This document shows positions 5,817 to 7,260 of a stretch of 7,260 bases of DNA, in pieces. Origin of the DNA: Planctomycetaceae bacterium (GTDB lineage: Bacteria > Planctomycetota > Planctomycetia > Planctomycetales > Planctomycetaceae); contig JAGQQP010000203.1 in NCBI GenBank assembly GCA_020426085.1, positions 1 to 7,260 of the forward strand. Direction: 5' to 3'. A program made the position numbers and the translations under genes. The notes beneath the pieces are model-generated. The model saw only the letters and a program-made list of their open reading frames with translations, had not been told where the DNA came from and did not search any database. Every line of letters starts with the position of its first letter. Positions within the stretch are counted from its first letter, which is position 1.

Positions 5817-7016
5817 ATGACGATGCGACGACGTGATTTTTTAACATCATCCCTGACAACGGTATCCCTGACAACGGCTTTGTCAGGTTTACTGGTTCCA
5901 TCGCGTTTGTCTGCGAAGGGGGAGTCAATTGGTGAGAATCGTCGTCTGCTGAAACCCGTGCATGATCAGATCGTCTGCCCCTGGCAACCCGAGCACCCCC
6001 GTCACGATCACCAGTTAATCTTTCCTCTGGATGACCGAAGTCTGCTGTTGGTCTGGTCGGAGTATTACAGTCAGTCTGATATGCCTGCAACCAGAAAAGG
6101 CTTTTCCGGGATTGGCGATCATGTTTCCTGCCGGATTTCTTCGATGATCTCAACCGACCAGGGGCGCAACTGGGGAAAACGTCAGGTAATGCAGCCCAAT
6201 CACTGGAAGCAGAACGTCAAACATCCGAACCTGATTCGCCTGTCCGCACAGGAAATTCTGTTTTCCTATGTAGGCTGGGATGATGACAGTCAACGAAATG
6301 TCTATCTGCGACGGTCTGTTGATAATGGAAAAACCTGGGGCGATCAGAAGCAGATTTCCGAACCGGGCTGGTACTGCTGCAATGCCGATCATGCGCTGCA
6401 ACTGAGTTCTGGTCGCGTACTGATTCCCGCTCATGGACCTTATGCCAGACGATATGTGGGAGGAACTTCTTACAAAGGGGGAGACCTGCATTCATTTGTG
6501 TTTTATTCGGACGATGGTTTTCGAACGTGGAAACGAAGTGCAAACAGCATGACCGCGCCGGGGCGAGGCTGCCACGAGCCAGCGATCGTGGAATTAAAAG
6601 ACGGACAACTGCTCTGTCTGCTGAGAAACAACAACCAACGCATTTACCAGAGTATTTCTGAGGATGGTGGTGAGCACTGGTCTCGGCCGGAACCGACGAA
6701 TTTGCCTGCTCCTGAATCACCGGCGATTGTGAAACGAATTCCATCGACGGGCGATCTGCTGTTATTGTGGAATAATGTGGCTTCTCGCACGAACTGGCCA
6801 CGAACACCTTTGACGGCTGCGATTTCTCAGGATGAAGGCAAAACCTGGGGAAATTTCAAAGACATCGATGCGCGTCCGGATTTTGATGCGGCTTATCCTT
6901 CTCTCACTTTTTTCAAAGACGAGGCATTAATTTCCTACTACTCACGCTCCACACACTGGAAACGGGACTCCGAAATTACGCTACGAGTGTATGAGATCAA
7001 GCAGTTTTATGGCTGA
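5817..7016 (+). CDS. Tat-exported sialidase-family (BNR/Asp-box) protein
   Basis: A 399-aa protein of the sialidase (neuraminidase) six-bladed beta-propeller superfamily. The N-terminus is a twin-arginine signal: RRRDFL (4-9), a weakly hydrophobic stretch (11-28), and likely cleavage near LSA (31-33), so it is exported folded. Five Asp boxes (S-x-D-x-G-x-x-W type) mark the blades: 112-119, 167-174, 231-238, 281-288 and 337-344. Candidate active-site positions, from family knowledge, are E254 in CHEPAIVEL, R270 in LCLLRNN and the Tyr in AAYPSL (368-373). The N-terminal F/Y-R-I-P motif of classical bacterial sialidases is not seen, so the substrate may not be sialic acid. Planctomycetes carry many such proteins, usually linked to breakdown of complex polysaccharides. 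Length fits a single-domain member. The ATG at 5817 is the first start after an in-frame TAA at 5799-5801; the ATG at 5823 is an alternative that would keep the Tat motif. It stands alone on this strand and is divergent from the 373-aa gene. Confidence 0.9.
   Translation: MTMRRRDFLTSSLTTVSLTTALSGLLVPSRLSAKGESIGENRRLLKPVHDQIVCPWQPEHPRHDHQLIFPLDDRSLLLVWSEYYSQSDMPATRKGFSGIGDHVSCRISSMISTDQGRNWGKRQVMQPNHWKQNVKHPNLIRLSAQEILFSYVGWDDDSQRNVYLRRSVDNGKTWGDQKQISEPGWYCCNADHALQLSSGRVLIPAHGPYARRYVGGTSYKGGDLHSFVFYSDDGFRTWKRSANSMTAPGRGCHEPAIVELKDGQLLCLLRNNNQRIYQSISEDGGEHWSRPEPTNLPAPESPAIVKRIPSTGDLLLLWNNVASRTNWPRTPLTAAISQDEGKTWGNFKDIDARPDFDAAYPSLTFFKDEALISYYSRSTHWKRDSEITLRVYEIKQFYG
5849..5878 (+). repeat. 15-bp tandem duplication inside the Tat signal peptide
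   Basis: Two adjacent 15-bp units (5849-5863 and 5864-5878) share 14 of 15 bases, ATCCCTGACAACGG plus T or C. Because 15 is a multiple of three, the duplication is in frame and encodes SLTTV then SLTTA at residues 12-21, the core of the hydrophobic region. The near-identity at DNA level suggests a recent slippage event. Confidence 0.8.
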
Positions 7017-7260
7017 TGATTTCGATTTAGCAAGTTCGGCCTCGCAGGCATTTCATCCGGATAATTTGTGTGCTTTGTGCTGAAATATCTTCCAAACGTC
7101 TCGAAACTGTATAGCTGTCATGAAGAAAAAAGGCATCATATTAGTTTTATTAGCAAAAGCCCCCAAATTGTTAAAATTGTGATAGAAGTCCCATTTTTTG
7201 GTGGAAATTCTTCCATAGATTGGTTAATCCTATTAACTTAACTGAAAATAGGTTGAATGC
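7017..7260. other. AT-rich intergenic tail after the sialidase gene
   Basis: There are 244 bp with no supported gene. Just after the stop codon there is only a 4-bp stem GCCT-CGC-AGGC (7039-7049), too weak to call a terminator. The right end (7202-7252) holds a cluster of small dyads: TGGAA/TTCCA (7202-7206, 7211-7215), GTTAAT/ATTAAC (7223-7228, 7232-7237) and CCTATT/AATAGG (7229-7234, 7247-7252). This would suit a regulatory region for a gene beginning at or beyond the window edge. An ATG at 7257-7259 cannot be evaluated. Confidence 0.45.

Noticed and set aside
5722..6153. 143-codon minus-strand frame over the sialidase start
   Set aside because: It is a shadow of the Tat signal and first propeller blade. 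Its Arg-rich composition comes from reading that coding sequence backwards.
6217..6807. 196-codon open frame antisense to the sialidase gene
   Set aside because: It lies wholly inside the sialidase frame, which has clear Asp boxes. Its translation shows no domain-like pattern, signal or ribosome site.
7039..7049. GCCT-CGC-AGGC as terminator of the sialidase gene
   Set aside because: A 4-bp stem with no T-run after it is too weak to call.
7120..7182. Tiny frame encoding MKKKGIILVLLAKAPKLLKL then TGA
   Set aside because: It looks like a signal-peptide start, but it is only 20 codons, has no ribosome site and lies in AT-rich sequence where such runs arise by chance.

Overview
The window looks like chromosomal DNA of a planctomycete, most likely a Gimesia-like member of the Planctomycetaceae. 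This is inferred from gene content: a Tat-exported BNR sialidase, a secreted beta-rich protein resembling a planctomycete-specific family, an FHA-EAL fusion, and a very large Hanks-type kinase carrying SRPBCC and DUF5939 modules. Base composition is moderate and spacers are long. I see no tRNA, rRNA, CRISPR, insertion sequence or other mobile element.

Layout. The left 5.3 kb is read leftward and holds three genes. In transcription order they are: (1) a 373-aa secreted, probably outer-membrane beta-rich protein (5347 to 4226); (2) a 950-aa soluble Ser/Thr protein kinase fused to an SRPBCC domain, a zinc-ribbon DUF5939 domain and a degenerate class III nucleotide-cyclase domain (4072 to 1220); (3) a 378-aa FHA-EAL protein, a predicted c-di-GMP phosphodiesterase with a phosphothreonine-binding domain (1156 to 20). 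After a 469-bp divergent spacer, the right side carries a rightward 399-aa Tat-exported sialidase-family protein (5817 to 7016). A 244-bp AT-rich tail follows, with several small dyads at the window edge.

How the genes may work together (inference). The kinase and FHA-EAL genes are 63 bp apart on the same strand and probably form one transcription unit. The kinase has a complete catalytic core and activation-loop threonines. The FHA domain keeps its phosphopeptide-binding residues, and the EAL domain keeps the full catalytic set. Together they suggest a route from Ser/Thr phosphorylation to c-di-GMP breakdown. The kinase's C-terminal cyclase-like domain has lost one metal-binding Asp and the transition-state Asn/Arg pair, so it is more likely a sensor or scaffold than a cyclase.

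The non-coding signal I find most striking is a perfect 8-bp inverted repeat with an 11-nt loop (1170-1196). It sits between the kinase stop codon and the Shine-Dalgarno of the FHA-EAL gene. It overlaps an alternative TTG start and supports the ATG at 1156. A second small signal is a 15-bp in-frame tandem duplication inside the Tat signal peptide of the sialidase.
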